Source: Teichococcus coralli (GTDB lineage Bacteria > Pseudomonadota > Alphaproteobacteria > Acetobacterales > Acetobacteraceae). Taken from it: DNA of 64,000 nt. The position numbers were made by a program, and so were the translations under genes. The notes beneath the pieces were generated by a model. The model was not told the DNA's origin, did not search any database, and worked only from the letters and a program-made list of their open reading frames with translations. The stretch spans positions 35,257 to 99,256 of the forward strand of contig NZ_SNVJ01000019.1 in the NCBI RefSeq assembly GCF_009829925.1, in the 5' to 3' direction. This document shows, piece after piece, positions 8,674-16,670 of this stretch (its first letter is position 1; each line of letters starts with the position of its first letter).

Positions 8674-10005
8674 CTAGGCGGCGCGGCGGTCGAGCCAGTC
8701 GCGGAAGCGGTACCAGTTGCCCACCATCGGCAGCATCCAGGGATGGCCGGTGTAGAAGGGCCGCGTCGGGAAGTCCCGGCCGTCGAAGACCGGCATGCGG
8801 TTGCTGTTCCCCAGCAGCTTCTTGCCGAGCTCCGCGCCGAGATAGGAGAGCATCGCGACGCCCGAGCCGTTGCAGGCCATGGCGTAGTGCAGGCCCTTCT
8901 GCGTCACGCCCATGTGCGGCAGGTAGTCAAAGGCGAAGGCCACGTTGCCGGTCCAGGCATGCGTGATGCGCGTGCCCTTCAGCTGCGGCCATCGCGCCAG
9001 CATCATGGCATGAAGGATGGGCGCCGAGACCTCGGGCGTGACCTGGGTGAAGCGGGCCCGCCCGCCGAAGATCACCCGCCGGTTGTCGTGCGACATGCGG
9101 TAGTAGCAGAGGATGCGGCGGCTGTCGGCCAGGGTGCGCCGCTTGGGGATCAGGCTCCTCGCGAGCTCGGGATCGAGCTCCTCCGTGGCGATGATGTGGG
9201 AGGCCACCGGGATCAGGCGGCGCCGCAGGTCGGGCGTCAGGGCACCGGTGTAGCCGTTGGTGGCGATGACCACCTCCCGCGCCAGGATGGGGCCGCGCGA
9301 GGTCTCCACCCGCCACCCGTCCGCGACACGCGTCAGGGCGCCCGCCCTGGTCCGCCCGAGCAGCACGGCGCCGTTGCGCCGGGCCGCCTCCATGAGGCCG
9401 CGATGGTAGAGCGCGGGATGGATCTTGCCGGTGCGGTTCACCACCATGCCGCCGTAGTAGTAGTCGGACGCCATCTCCTCCCTCTGCCGCGCGCGCGGCA
9501 GCATGGCGGCGTCCGCCTGCGCGAATTCGTTCAGGGCGTCGATCTTGGCCGCCATCCCGGCATAGTGCTTCGGCGTCCAGGCGCCGACGAAGCGGCCCGT
9601 GCGCTCGTAGTGGCAGTGGATCCCCTCGCGCTGGACGAGCGCCTCGATATGGGCGAGCCCCTCCGAGGCATCCCCCATGATGGCGCGCAGCCAGTCCTTC
9701 ATCTCCTCCGGGCTTTGCCGCCCCTTGGCGCCCGAAAGCCCCTTGCCGACGTTGTTGCCGCCGGAGACGCCGCCGCCGTTGCGCGTGGAGGCCCCGTAGC
9801 CGAGCGGCTCGGCATCCAGCACCACGGCGCGCGCGCCGCCGCGGCCCAGCTCGATGGCGCAGTTCAGCCCCGTCAGGCCGCCGCCGACGATGACGATGTC
9901 GGCCCTGGCGGGAAGCTCGGCCGGCGGATCGTCCCCGCCCATGTCGATGGCCTCCCACCAGAAGGGCCGGGCCTTGAAGTCGGGGTGGAAGATGGATCTG
10001 TCCAT
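8674..10005 (-). CDS. FAD-dependent amine oxidase-like oxidoreductase (DAO family)
   Basis: A 443-residue flavoprotein of the D-amino-acid oxidase fold. The dinucleotide-binding motif GGGLTG is at residues 41-46 after a beta strand, and the Arg-Asn-Gly-Gly segment that follows is typical of gamma-glutamylputrescine oxidase and related amine oxidases. The C-terminal part has the conserved second FAD contact (NGSGVAMLSYLG). The gene starts 7 bp after the stop of the PotC-like permease and has its own TGAGGT site, so it is the last gene of that transport operon. Oxidation of the imported amine or a derivative of it is inferred from this position; the substrate is not determined by sequence. Confidence 0.85.
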   Translation of the reverse strand: MDRSIFHPDFKARPFWWEAIDMGGDDPPAELPARADIVIVGGGLTGLNCAIELGRGGARAVVLDAEPLGYGASTRNGGGVSGGNNVGKGLSGAKGRQSPEEMKDWLRAIMGDASEGLAHIEALVQREGIHCHYERTGRFVGAWTPKHYAGMAAKIDALNEFAQADAAMLPRARQREEMASDYYYGGMVVNRTGKIHPALYHRGLMEAARRNGAVLLGRTRAGALTRVADGWRVETSRGPILAREVVIATNGYTGALTPDLRRRLIPVASHIIATEELDPELARSLIPKRRTLADSRRILCYYRMSHDNRRVIFGGRARFTQVTPEVSAPILHAMMLARWPQLKGTRITHAWTGNVAFAFDYLPHMGVTQKGLHYAMACNGSGVAMLSYLGAELGKKLLGNSNRMPVFDGRDFPTRPFYTGHPWMLPMVGNWYRFRDWLDRRAA

Positions 10006-10012
10006 GATGACC

Positions 10013-10822
10013 TCAGCGCGTGATGGTCGTGGTGAGCGCGCCACGGCCGAACAGGCTGGTCAGGCCGAGCGCGACGCTCACCAGCAGGATCTGCAGAACC
10101 GACACCGCGGCGATGGTCGGGTCAATCTCCATCAGGATGTTGTCGAACATCTTCTTCGGCAGCGTCATCGACGCCCCGGAAAGGAACATCGCCACCACCA
10201 GCTCGTCGAAGGAGCTGATGAAGGAAAGAAAGGCGGCGGAGACGAGGCTGGGGCGGAGCTGGGGAAGGGTCACGCGCCAGATGATCCGCGGCCAGGTCGC
10301 GCCCAGGCCTGCCGCCGCCTGCTCCTGCGCCTCGTCGAAGCCGCGGAGCCCGGCGCTGACCAGGATCACCACAAAGGGCAGCGCCAGCACGGCATGCGCG
10401 ACCGCGAGGCCGTACCACGCGCCGATCAGCTGCAGGCGCGCGAAGACGCCGTAGAGGGCGATGGAGAGGATGATGGTCGGCACGATGATCGGCGCCGCCG
10501 TCACCCTGTCCAGCACGCGCACGCCGGGAAAGCGCGAGCGCACGAGGAAGAAGGCGAGCGGCACGCCGAGCGCCATGGCCAGGACCGTGCAGAGCGTGGC
10601 CACCTGCACGCTGCGCAGCGTGGCCTCGATCCAGCTCGGGTCGTCGAGGTATCGCTGGTACCACTGCCAGGAATAGCCCGGCGGCGGAAACTGGAGATAG
10701 GCGGCGGAGGACAGGGAGATCGGGAACACCACCAGCAGGGGCAGCAACAGGAAGGCGAAGACCGCCGCCGCGAAGATCCCGAGGACGATGTTCCCGGCGG
10801 AGCGCCGCCTAGTGCGTCGCAA
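10013..10822 (-). CDS. ABC transporter permease, PotC/PotI-like
   Basis: A 269-residue inner-membrane subunit with six hydrophobic segments. The cytoplasmic loop EQAAAGLGATWPRIIWRVTLPQLRP is the EAA motif that docks on the ATPase. The arrangement of an N-terminal first segment and a large first periplasmic loop is that of spermidine/putrescine system PotC. It overlaps the PotB-like gene by 14 bp, so translation is coupled. With its neighbours it forms a complete uptake system for a polyamine or similar small cationic or amino compound. Confidence 0.9.
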   Translation of the reverse strand: MRRTRRRSAGNIVLGIFAAAVFAFLLLPLLVVFPISLSSAAYLQFPPPGYSWQWYQRYLDDPSWIEATLRSVQVATLCTVLAMALGVPLAFFLVRSRFPGVRVLDRVTAAPIIVPTIILSIALYGVFARLQLIGAWYGLAVAHAVLALPFVVILVSAGLRGFDEAQEQAAAGLGATWPRIIWRVTLPQLRPSLVSAAFLSFISSFDELVVAMFLSGASMTLPKKMFDNILMEIDPTIAAVSVLQILLVSVALGLTSLFGRGALTTTITR

Positions 10823-11666
10823 GGCGGGACCCCCGGGTGAGGCGGCCGATCAGCGCGTAGATGGCCAGGGTGGCGACCAGCAGCACGGTGGAGAGCGCGG
10901 CGGCGAAGGGCCAGTTGAGGAACTCGCGCACCTGCTGCTCGATGAGCATGGACACCATGATGACGCGCCCGCCGCCCAGCAGCGCCGGCGTGATGAAGAA
11001 GCCGAGCGAGAGCACGAAGATCAGCGCGCATCCCGCCGAGACGCCCGGCAGCGAGAGCGGGAAGGTGACGCGCAGGAAGGCGCGCCAGGCCGGCGCCCCG
11101 AGCCCCTCGGCGGCGCGCGGCAGGTCGGGGTCGATGCGCAGCAGCGAGGCGTAGATCGGCAGGACCATGTAGGGCAGGAGAACATGCACCATGCCGATCA
11201 GCACGCCGGTCATGTTGTGCAGGAGGGGCAGCGGCACCTCGATCCAGCCCCAGTCGCGCAGGGCGCGGTTGATCACGCCGTTGCGGCCGAGCAGCACGAG
11301 CCAGGCATAGGTGCGGACCAGCACGCTGGTCCAGAAGGGCAGCAGCAGCGCGAACATGCCGAGGGCCAGGCCAAGCCGGCCGGCGCGCGAAAGCCAGAAG
11401 GCGACGGGATAGGCGAGAACCAGGCAGATCGCCGTCACCATGCCGGCGACCTTCATGCTTTCGAGCAGCACGCTGACATAGAGCCCGTCCAGCGCCGCCT
11501 TCCGGAAGTGCTCCAGCGTGCCGCCCTCCACCGACATGGCGAGCAGGCGCAACACCGGCCAGGCGAAAAGAACGCCGAGCAGGAGCAGCGCCGGCACGGC
11601 GAGCAGGAAAAGGCCCCTTTCGCGCCGCCGCGCGATGACGCGGCGGTTAAGCCCGGGGGACAACAT
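10809..11666 (-). CDS. ABC transporter permease, PotB/PotH-like
   Basis: The 285-residue first permease of the pair. Six membrane segments are visible, and the EAA loop reads RAAEGLGAPAWRAFLRVTFP. The N-terminus is basic (RRVIARRRERG), consistent with a cytoplasmic start. The ATG at 11666 lies inside the end of the ATPase gene (20-bp overlap), giving the order binding protein, ATPase, PotB-like, PotC-like, oxidase, which is usual for alphaproteobacterial polyamine-type operons. Confidence 0.9.
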   Translation of the reverse strand: MLSPGLNRRVIARRRERGLFLLAVPALLLLGVLFAWPVLRLLAMSVEGGTLEHFRKAALDGLYVSVLLESMKVAGMVTAICLVLAYPVAFWLSRAGRLGLALGMFALLLPFWTSVLVRTYAWLVLLGRNGVINRALRDWGWIEVPLPLLHNMTGVLIGMVHVLLPYMVLPIYASLLRIDPDLPRAAEGLGAPAWRAFLRVTFPLSLPGVSAGCALIFVLSLGFFITPALLGGGRVIMVSMLIEQQVREFLNWPFAAALSTVLLVATLAIYALIGRLTRGSRLATH

Positions 11667-12699
11667 GCACGTCCTCCGGGGAGAAGCCGACGGTGACGAC
11701 CTCGCCCTCGGCCGCCGGCGGCGGCGCCGAAGGGCGGAGCGGGACGCGGGCGAGCACCTCCGGTCCGTCTTGCAGGCGCAGGCGCAGCTTGGCCGAAAGG
11801 CCGAGGAACACGGTTTCGACCACGGTGCCCCGCGCGCGGCAGGGAAGGGCCTCCACCTCTCCGCCCAGGCGCAGCGCCTCGGGCCGGAGAAGGAGGGTGA
11901 CCGGCCCGGCGGGCTGCGGCGCCGCCAGCGGCACCTCGCCGAAGCCGGGGATGCTGGCCGATGCGGCGCTCGCCGTGCCCTCCAGCAGGTTGGACTCGCC
12001 CAGGAAGTCCGCCACGAAGCGTGTCGCCGGGCGGGCGTAGAGGTCGCCGGGCAGGCCGATCTGCTGGATGCGCCCCTTGTCCATGACCGCGATGCGGTCG
12101 GACATGATCAGCGCTTCCTCCTGGTCGTGGGTGATGAACAGGGTGGTCAGGCGCAGGCTGCGCTGCAGGCGCCGCACTTCAAGCTGCAGGGATTCGCGCA
12201 GCTTGCGGTCCAGCGCGCCGAAGGGCTCGTCCAGCAGCAGGAGGCGCGGCCCGAATACCACGGCGCGGGCCAGCGCGACGCGCTGCTGCTGCCCGCCGGA
12301 AAGCTGGCGCGGCAGGCGGCCGCCAAAGGATTGCAGCTCCACCAGGCGCAGCACGTCCTCGACGCGGCGCGCGACCTCCGCGCGCGGGCGGCGGCGCATC
12401 TCCAGCGGGAAGGCGACGTTCTGGGCCACCGTCAGGTGCGGAAACAGCGCGTAGTTCTGGAACACCATCCCCACGTCGCGCTGGCGCGGCGGGGCGAGGG
12501 TGACATCCTCCCCGCCCAGCAGAACCGTGCCCTCGTCAGGGATCTCGAATCCCGCGATGGCCTTCAGGAGGGTTGTCTTGCCCGAACCGGACGGGCCGAG
12601 GATGGTGAGGAACTCACCCTCGGCCACCTCCAGGTCGACGCCGCCCAGGGCGGCCACGGGACCGAAGCGCCGGACGATGCGCTGGACGGAAAGCTGCAC
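11647..12699 (-). CDS. ABC transporter ATPase, PotA-like
   Basis: The 350-residue ATPase energises the transporter. It has Walker A GPSGSGKT (residues 35-42), Q-loop, signature LSGGQQQR, Walker B LLLLDEPFGALD and the H-loop THDQEEA, followed by a C-terminal TOBE domain typical of the PotA/spermidine branch. No ATG is available before the domain: the start is GTG 12699, preceded by GGCGGGAG at good distance and 14 bp after the stop of the binding-protein gene. Farther upstream the frame is only the shadow of the neighbour. Confidence 0.92.
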   Translation of the reverse strand: MQLSVQRIVRRFGPVAALGGVDLEVAEGEFLTILGPSGSGKTTLLKAIAGFEIPDEGTVLLGGEDVTLAPPRQRDVGMVFQNYALFPHLTVAQNVAFPLEMRRRPRAEVARRVEDVLRLVELQSFGGRLPRQLSGGQQQRVALARAVVFGPRLLLLDEPFGALDRKLRESLQLEVRRLQRSLRLTTLFITHDQEEALIMSDRIAVMDKGRIQQIGLPGDLYARPATRFVADFLGESNLLEGTASAASASIPGFGEVPLAAPQPAGPVTLLLRPEALRLGGEVEALPCRARGTVVETVFLGLSAKLRLRLQDGPEVLARVPLRPSAPPPAAEGEVVTVGFSPEDVHVVPRA

Positions 12700-12713
12700 G
12701 CGCCGCTCCCGCC

Positions 12714-13784
12714 TCAGCCGCGCTGCAGCATCCAGCGGTTCCAGCGTTCCTGCGCCGCGGCGGCGTTCTCCGTCCACCAGCCGACGTCGAGCCAGAACTG
12801 CTTCTTCAGGTTGTCGGGCGCCGTCGGCAGGAGGGGCCTGATCTCCTCCGGGACGTAGTTCACCGTATCCGGATGCAGCCCCGCATAGGAAAGCTCCGTC
12901 GCGTAGATGGCCTGCAGTTGGGGCTTGGTCATGGTCTGCAGGAACTGCTGCCCCCAATAGGCGTGGCGCGTGCCGCGTGGAATGCCCCAGGCGCTGCTCT
13001 TCAGCGAGCCGCCGGTGAACTCCGAGCCGACCGGCGCATCCTTCTTCGCCAGCTCGAAGAAGCGGCCGTTCCAGCCCGTTGCCAGCACCACCTCCTTGTC
13101 CACCAGCATCTGCGCGGGCTGCGCGCCCGTGCTCCACCAGGCTGTGATGTGCGGGCGGATCTCGTCGAGCTTGCGGAAGGCGCGGTCCATGTCGAGCGGA
13201 TAGAGCTTGTCCATCGGCACGCCATCGGCGAGCAGCGCGAACTCCAGGTTGTCCACGGGATGGTTGCGCAGCGAGCGTGCGCCGGGAAAGCGGCGGACAT
13301 CCCAGAAGTCGGCCCAGCCCTTGGGGTGGTTGCCGTCCTTGAACACGTCCGTGCGATAGCCGAGGACCGTGGAGTAGGCGGAGCCGACGAAGATATGCGA
13401 CTGGCGCCCGATGGCGGGGTATCGCGAGAGGTCGACGATGGAGGTGTCGATCGGCTCCAGCAGGTTCAGCTCCTTCGCGCGCTCGGCGTCCTGGCCGCCG
13501 ATCTCGGTGACCGTCCATTCCGGATTGCCGCTGTTGACCATGGCGCGCAGCTTGCCGAAGTCCACCGGCGAGGTTTCCACGACGCGGATGCCGTGCTCGC
13601 GCTCGAAGTCGGCGAAATAGGAGCGCCGCATGGAGGAGGCCATGGCGCCGCCGGAGGCGTTGACCACGATGCGGTCCGGCTTCGGCGGGGCGGCGCCCTG
13701 CGCGAAGGCAGGGAGCGGAAGGCCGGTGGCAAGAAGGCCGCCGGCAACGCGAAGGATGCCGCGGCGGTTCGTTTCGAACGTCAT
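12714..13784 (-). CDS. Periplasmic binding protein, PotD/PotF-like
   Basis: A 356-residue extracellular solute-binding protein. It begins MTFETNRRGILRVAGG and continues into a hydrophobic run ending PAFAQGA, a Tat-like or long Sec signal with probable cleavage after AFA. The mature part carries the type II periplasmic binding fold and shows NPEWTVTEIGGQDAERAK and GYRTDVFK-like strands seen in polyamine-type proteins. GAGGTG precedes the ATG at 13784. It is the first gene of the transport operon. Ligand identity (putrescine, spermidine, gamma-aminobutyrate or other) cannot be read off. Confidence 0.88.
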   Translation of the reverse strand: MTFETNRRGILRVAGGLLATGLPLPAFAQGAAPPKPDRIVVNASGGAMASSMRRSYFADFEREHGIRVVETSPVDFGKLRAMVNSGNPEWTVTEIGGQDAERAKELNLLEPIDTSIVDLSRYPAIGRQSHIFVGSAYSTVLGYRTDVFKDGNHPKGWADFWDVRRFPGARSLRNHPVDNLEFALLADGVPMDKLYPLDMDRAFRKLDEIRPHITAWWSTGAQPAQMLVDKEVVLATGWNGRFFELAKKDAPVGSEFTGGSLKSSAWGIPRGTRHAYWGQQFLQTMTKPQLQAIYATELSYAGLHPDTVNYVPEEIRPLLPTAPDNLKKQFWLDVGWWTENAAAAQERWNRWMLQRG

Positions 13785-14173
13785 GATGCACCTCGCTTTG
13801 GATGGATCGGGCGGACTGGTGTTCGGGGCTGCGGGCGGTGCGGAAGCGGCCGCCCTACGGCCCGGCGCCTGCCTGGGCCGCCCGCCCCGGCGGCAGCCCC
13901 GGCGCCCTTGCCCCCCGCGCAAGCGGAGGCGGAGATCGCTGCGCCCGCAAGCAAACTCCAGGCCGGGCGCACCACGCCGGCACGCATGCGGCGCGCAGGG
14001 CGTGGCCGCGATCCGGTTCTCGCACGAGGCGCGGCCATGGCGACGATGTTCCTCCCGGTTCCCTGTTTCTAGTCACGGCTTGCGAAGGATTGTGAGCACC
14101 GATCCAGGCCGGTGCAACCATTGTCCGATGGCGCCGCCTGCGTTTCCCATGATTCGCGGGGCGGCTGCGAAGC
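13785..14173. other. Leader of the polyamine-type transport operon
   Basis: This 389-bp gap lies between the binding protein start and the aminotransferase stop. It contains no supported gene. A promoter candidate and an inverted repeat near its right end (14089-14117) are listed separately. Confidence 0.5.
14089..14117 (-). promoter_or_regulatory. Candidate sigma-70 promoter with overlapping inverted repeat
   Basis: On the minus strand TTGCAC (14112-14117) and CACAAT (14089-14094) are separated by exactly 17 bp. The spacer contains GCACCG (14096-14101) and CGGTGC (14110-14115), an inverted repeat placed to block RNA polymerase. It faces the transport operon, about 300 bp from its first ATG. 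Inference from pattern only. Confidence 0.35.
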
Positions 14174-15499
14174 TCAGCGCAGCACCTGGTCCACCGCCTG
14201 CCCGAGGCGCTCCACGATGCGGTCGATCTCCGGTGCGGTCGCGGTGTAGGCCGGCGCGACGATGACGTGATCGCCGAGCTTGCCGTCGATGGTGCCGCCC
14301 ATCGGATAGATCATCACCCCCGCAGCCATGGCGGCGTCCTTGACCACTTCATTGACCTTGCGGTCAGGGTCGAAGCTCCGGCGGCTGGCGCGGTCCTCGA
14401 CGAATTCCAGCGCCCAGAACAGGCCGCGGCCGCGGATGTCGCCGACATGCGCATGGTTGCCGAAGCGCTCCTGCAACGCCGCTTCCAGCCGCGCGGCCAT
14501 GGCGCGGACGTTTTCGAGCAGATTGTCCGCGCGGATGATGCGCTGCACGGCGAGCGCCGCCGCGCAGGCCACTGGATGCGCCTGGTAGGTGTGCCCGTGC
14601 TTGAAGGCGCCCGAGCCCTCGGCCAGCGCCTTCACGATCTTCCCCTGCATCAGGATGCCGCCGATCGGCTGGTAGCCGCCGCCCAGCCCCTTGGCGATGG
14701 CCTGGATGTCGGGCGCGATGCCCTCCTGCTCCCAGGCATGCAGCGTGCCGGAGCGGCCCATGCCGCTCATCACCTCGTCCAGGATCAGCAGCGCGCCGTG
14801 CCGGTCGCAAACCTCGCGCATGGCAGGGAAATAGCCCGGCAGGGCGGTGACGCAGCCTGCCGTCGCGCCCACAATGGTTTCCGCCACGAAGGCCGCCACG
14901 GTCTGCGGGCCGAGGCGCTGGAACTCCGCATCCAGCTCGGCGGCGAGGCGTGCCACGTAGTCGGCATCGCTCTCCCCTTGCTTCTGCCCGTGATAGGCGA
15001 AGCAGGGCGAGACATGGCTGAAGCAGGTTGCAAGCAGCGGCTCGTAGGGCTCGCGCCGCGCCATGTTGCCGCCGAGGCCAAGCGCGCCGAGGGTGTTGCC
15101 GTGGTAGCTCTGCCGCCGCGCGATGAAGCGGCTGCGCTGCGGCTGCCCGATCTCCAGGAAGTACTGCCGCGCCAGCTTCAGCGCCGCCTCCATCGCCTCT
15201 GAGCCGGAGGAAACGAAATAGGCGTGGCTGAGGCCGCCCGGCTCATGGCCCACCAGCAGCTCGGCCAGCTCCTCGGCGGCCTCGCAGGTGAAGAAAACCG
15301 TGTGGGCATAGGCAAGCTTCTCCGCCTGCTCGGTGATGGCGCGCACCACGCGCGGATCGCCATGGCCGATGCAGGCGACGGCGGCGCCGCCCGAGGCGTC
15401 GATCACCGGCGGCCCCTCGGCGCCCTGCACCATCAGGCCGCGGCCGGAGACGGCCAGCAGGGGATCCTTGCGCAGGCTGCGGTGCAGGATGCGGCTCAT
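14174..15499 (-). CDS. Class III (omega) aminotransferase
   Basis: A 441-residue PLP enzyme of the acetylornithine/beta-alanine-pyruvate family. Lys270 in IAKGLGGGYQP is the PLP lysine, Asp241 in LILDEVMSGMGRSG contacts the pyridine nitrogen, and the SGSEA motif (98-102) binds the phosphate. Such enzymes move the amino group of diamines, omega-amino acids or taurine to pyruvate or 2-oxoglutarate. The gene points the same way as the amine transporter and oxidase and is divergent from an IclR regulator. A role in catabolism of the imported amine is therefore likely but inferred. Its ATG overlaps the stop of a short upstream frame (ATGA). Confidence 0.92.
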   Translation of the reverse strand: MSRILHRSLRKDPLLAVSGRGLMVQGAEGPPVIDASGGAAVACIGHGDPRVVRAITEQAEKLAYAHTVFFTCEAAEELAELLVGHEPGGLSHAYFVSSGSEAMEAALKLARQYFLEIGQPQRSRFIARRQSYHGNTLGALGLGGNMARREPYEPLLATCFSHVSPCFAYHGQKQGESDADYVARLAAELDAEFQRLGPQTVAAFVAETIVGATAGCVTALPGYFPAMREVCDRHGALLILDEVMSGMGRSGTLHAWEQEGIAPDIQAIAKGLGGGYQPIGGILMQGKIVKALAEGSGAFKHGHTYQAHPVACAAALAVQRIIRADNLLENVRAMAARLEAALQERFGNHAHVGDIRGRGLFWALEFVEDRASRRSFDPDRKVNEVVKDAAMAAGVMIYPMGGTIDGKLGDHVIVAPAYTATAPEIDRIVERLGQAVDQVLR

Positions 15500-15708
15500 G
15501 ACGGGCTCTCCGGGCTCAAGCGGGTGACGGCGTCGTGCAGCGGGGGCGCGGCGGCGTCGCTGGAACCGACGCGGGGCAGGCTGCCGCAGGAGAAGGCGGC
15601 TCCTTCCGCAGCCTCAACAGAAACCAGCGCGGCGCGCACCGGCGCGGCCGCTGCGGGAGCGGAGCGACGCGTCACGGGCGGCACGCGGCAAGGCCCATCG
15701 GCGGTCAT
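15496..15708 (-). CDS. Short frame translationally coupled to the aminotransferase
   Basis: A 70-residue frame begins at an ATG with a good Shine-Dalgarno sequence (GCAGGAG, 8 bp spacing) and ends in a TGA that overlaps the aminotransferase start as ATGA. The protein is Ala/Pro/Ser-rich with a central AALVSVEAAEGAAFSCGSLP stretch, and no domain is recognised. The signals favour real translation, either as a small protein or as a leader peptide for coupling. In GC-rich DNA such frames can arise by chance, hence moderate confidence. Confidence 0.45.
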   Translation of the reverse strand: MTADGPCRVPPVTRRSAPAAAAPVRAALVSVEAAEGAAFSCGSLPRVGSSDAAAPPLHDAVTRLSPESPS

Positions 15709-15805
15709 GGCGGCTTCTCCTGCACGGGCGGGCGGGCCTGGTCGTGCTTCTCCCCGGAAGCGGCTTCCGTGTTCCCCACAGCACATAACGGCGCCGCATC
15801 GATGT

Positions 15806-15839
15806 CAATATGCAGGATTACATCCCAAAATACAGGATT
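15806..15839. promoter_or_regulatory. 14-bp direct repeats spaced 20 bp, likely IclR operator
   Basis: 15806-15819 and 15826-15839 are identical at 12 of 14 positions, sharing CAGGATT and a 5' CAA, and repeat with a 20-bp period, so both lie on the same helix face. They sit in the divergent region, 34 bp upstream of the IclR start and in a locally AT-rich stretch. Binding by the adjacent IclR protein is inferred. Confidence 0.5.
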
Positions 15840-15872
15840 TTCCGGGTATGGGCCCGGAGCTACCATGGCGGC

Positions 15873-16640
15873 ATGACGTCCGCCGCCGCCGAAGCCGTCC
15901 CGACCGCCGTCCGCAAGAGCTTCCAGATCCTGGAGGCGGTCGCGGCCTCTCCACGCCCGGTGTCCGGCCTGATGCTCGCCGGGGAGCTGGGGCTGACGCG
16001 CTCCACCCTGTCGCGCCTGGCGCTGAGCCTGGCGGCGCTTGGCTATCTGGAGCGCGTGGAGGGCCTGGGCTGGCAACTGGGGCCGGCGGCGCTGCGGCTG
16101 GGGCTGACGCGGCTGGCCAATCTCGACATCCGCGGCATCGCGGCACCGTTGATGCGCGCGTTGAGCGAGGAGATCGACCTGCCGGTGGACCTCGCCATGC
16201 CCGTCGGCGACGAGATGCTGCATTTCGAGCTGGCGCAGAAGGCCGGGCAGGTGGTGGTGGCGAGCGAGATGGGCGCGCGCCTGCCGATTGCCCGCACGGC
16301 GCTCGGCCACGCGGCGCTTTTCGCCATGGAGAAGCGGCAGCGGGAGGAAACCCTGCAACGCCTGCGGCGGCTCGCCGGCGCTGCATGGCCGGCACAGGAG
16401 GCCGCCATTGCCGCCTCCTTCGCGCAACTGGAGGAGAAGGGCTTCTGCGTCGTGATCGCGCAGCTTCGTGCCGATGTGGCGGCGATCGGTGCGCCCTTCA
16501 TCGATCCGCGGGGACGAAGCGTCTTCAGCTTCAGCTGCTCGGCGATCGGCTTTGCCGTGGATGCGGCGCAGCTCGAGGCTGTGGGGCCCCGGCTGCTGCG
16601 AATGGTGCGGCAGGTCGGCGCCGCCCTGGGAGGCGCCTGA
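15873..16640 (+). CDS. IclR-family transcriptional regulator
   Basis: The 255-residue regulator has an N-terminal winged helix (AVRKSFQILEAVAAS ... LTRSTLSRLALSLAALGYLE, residues 10-60) and a C-terminal IclR effector domain. It is divergent from the aminotransferase gene with direct repeats between them, so it probably controls that gene, the transport operon and itself in response to a small organic ligand. The ATG at 15873 fits the family; a frame-open start at 15810 would place the N-terminus in the repeats and has no ribosome site. Confidence 0.9.
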   Translation: MTSAAAEAVPTAVRKSFQILEAVAASPRPVSGLMLAGELGLTRSTLSRLALSLAALGYLERVEGLGWQLGPAALRLGLTRLANLDIRGIAAPLMRALSEEIDLPVDLAMPVGDEMLHFELAQKAGQVVVASEMGARLPIARTALGHAALFAMEKRQREETLQRLRRLAGAAWPAQEAAIAASFAQLEEKGFCVVIAQLRADVAAIGAPFIDPRGRSVFSFSCSAIGFAVDAAQLEAVGPRLLRMVRQVGAALGGA

Positions 16641-16670
16641 CCAGGACCGACGCGGCGGCGGGGCCGGCAA

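Noticed and set aside
12714..13791. N-terminal extension of the PotA-like ATPase frame across the binding-protein gene
   Set aside because: The frame is open but not protein-like until the GTG at 12699, which has its own ribosome site.
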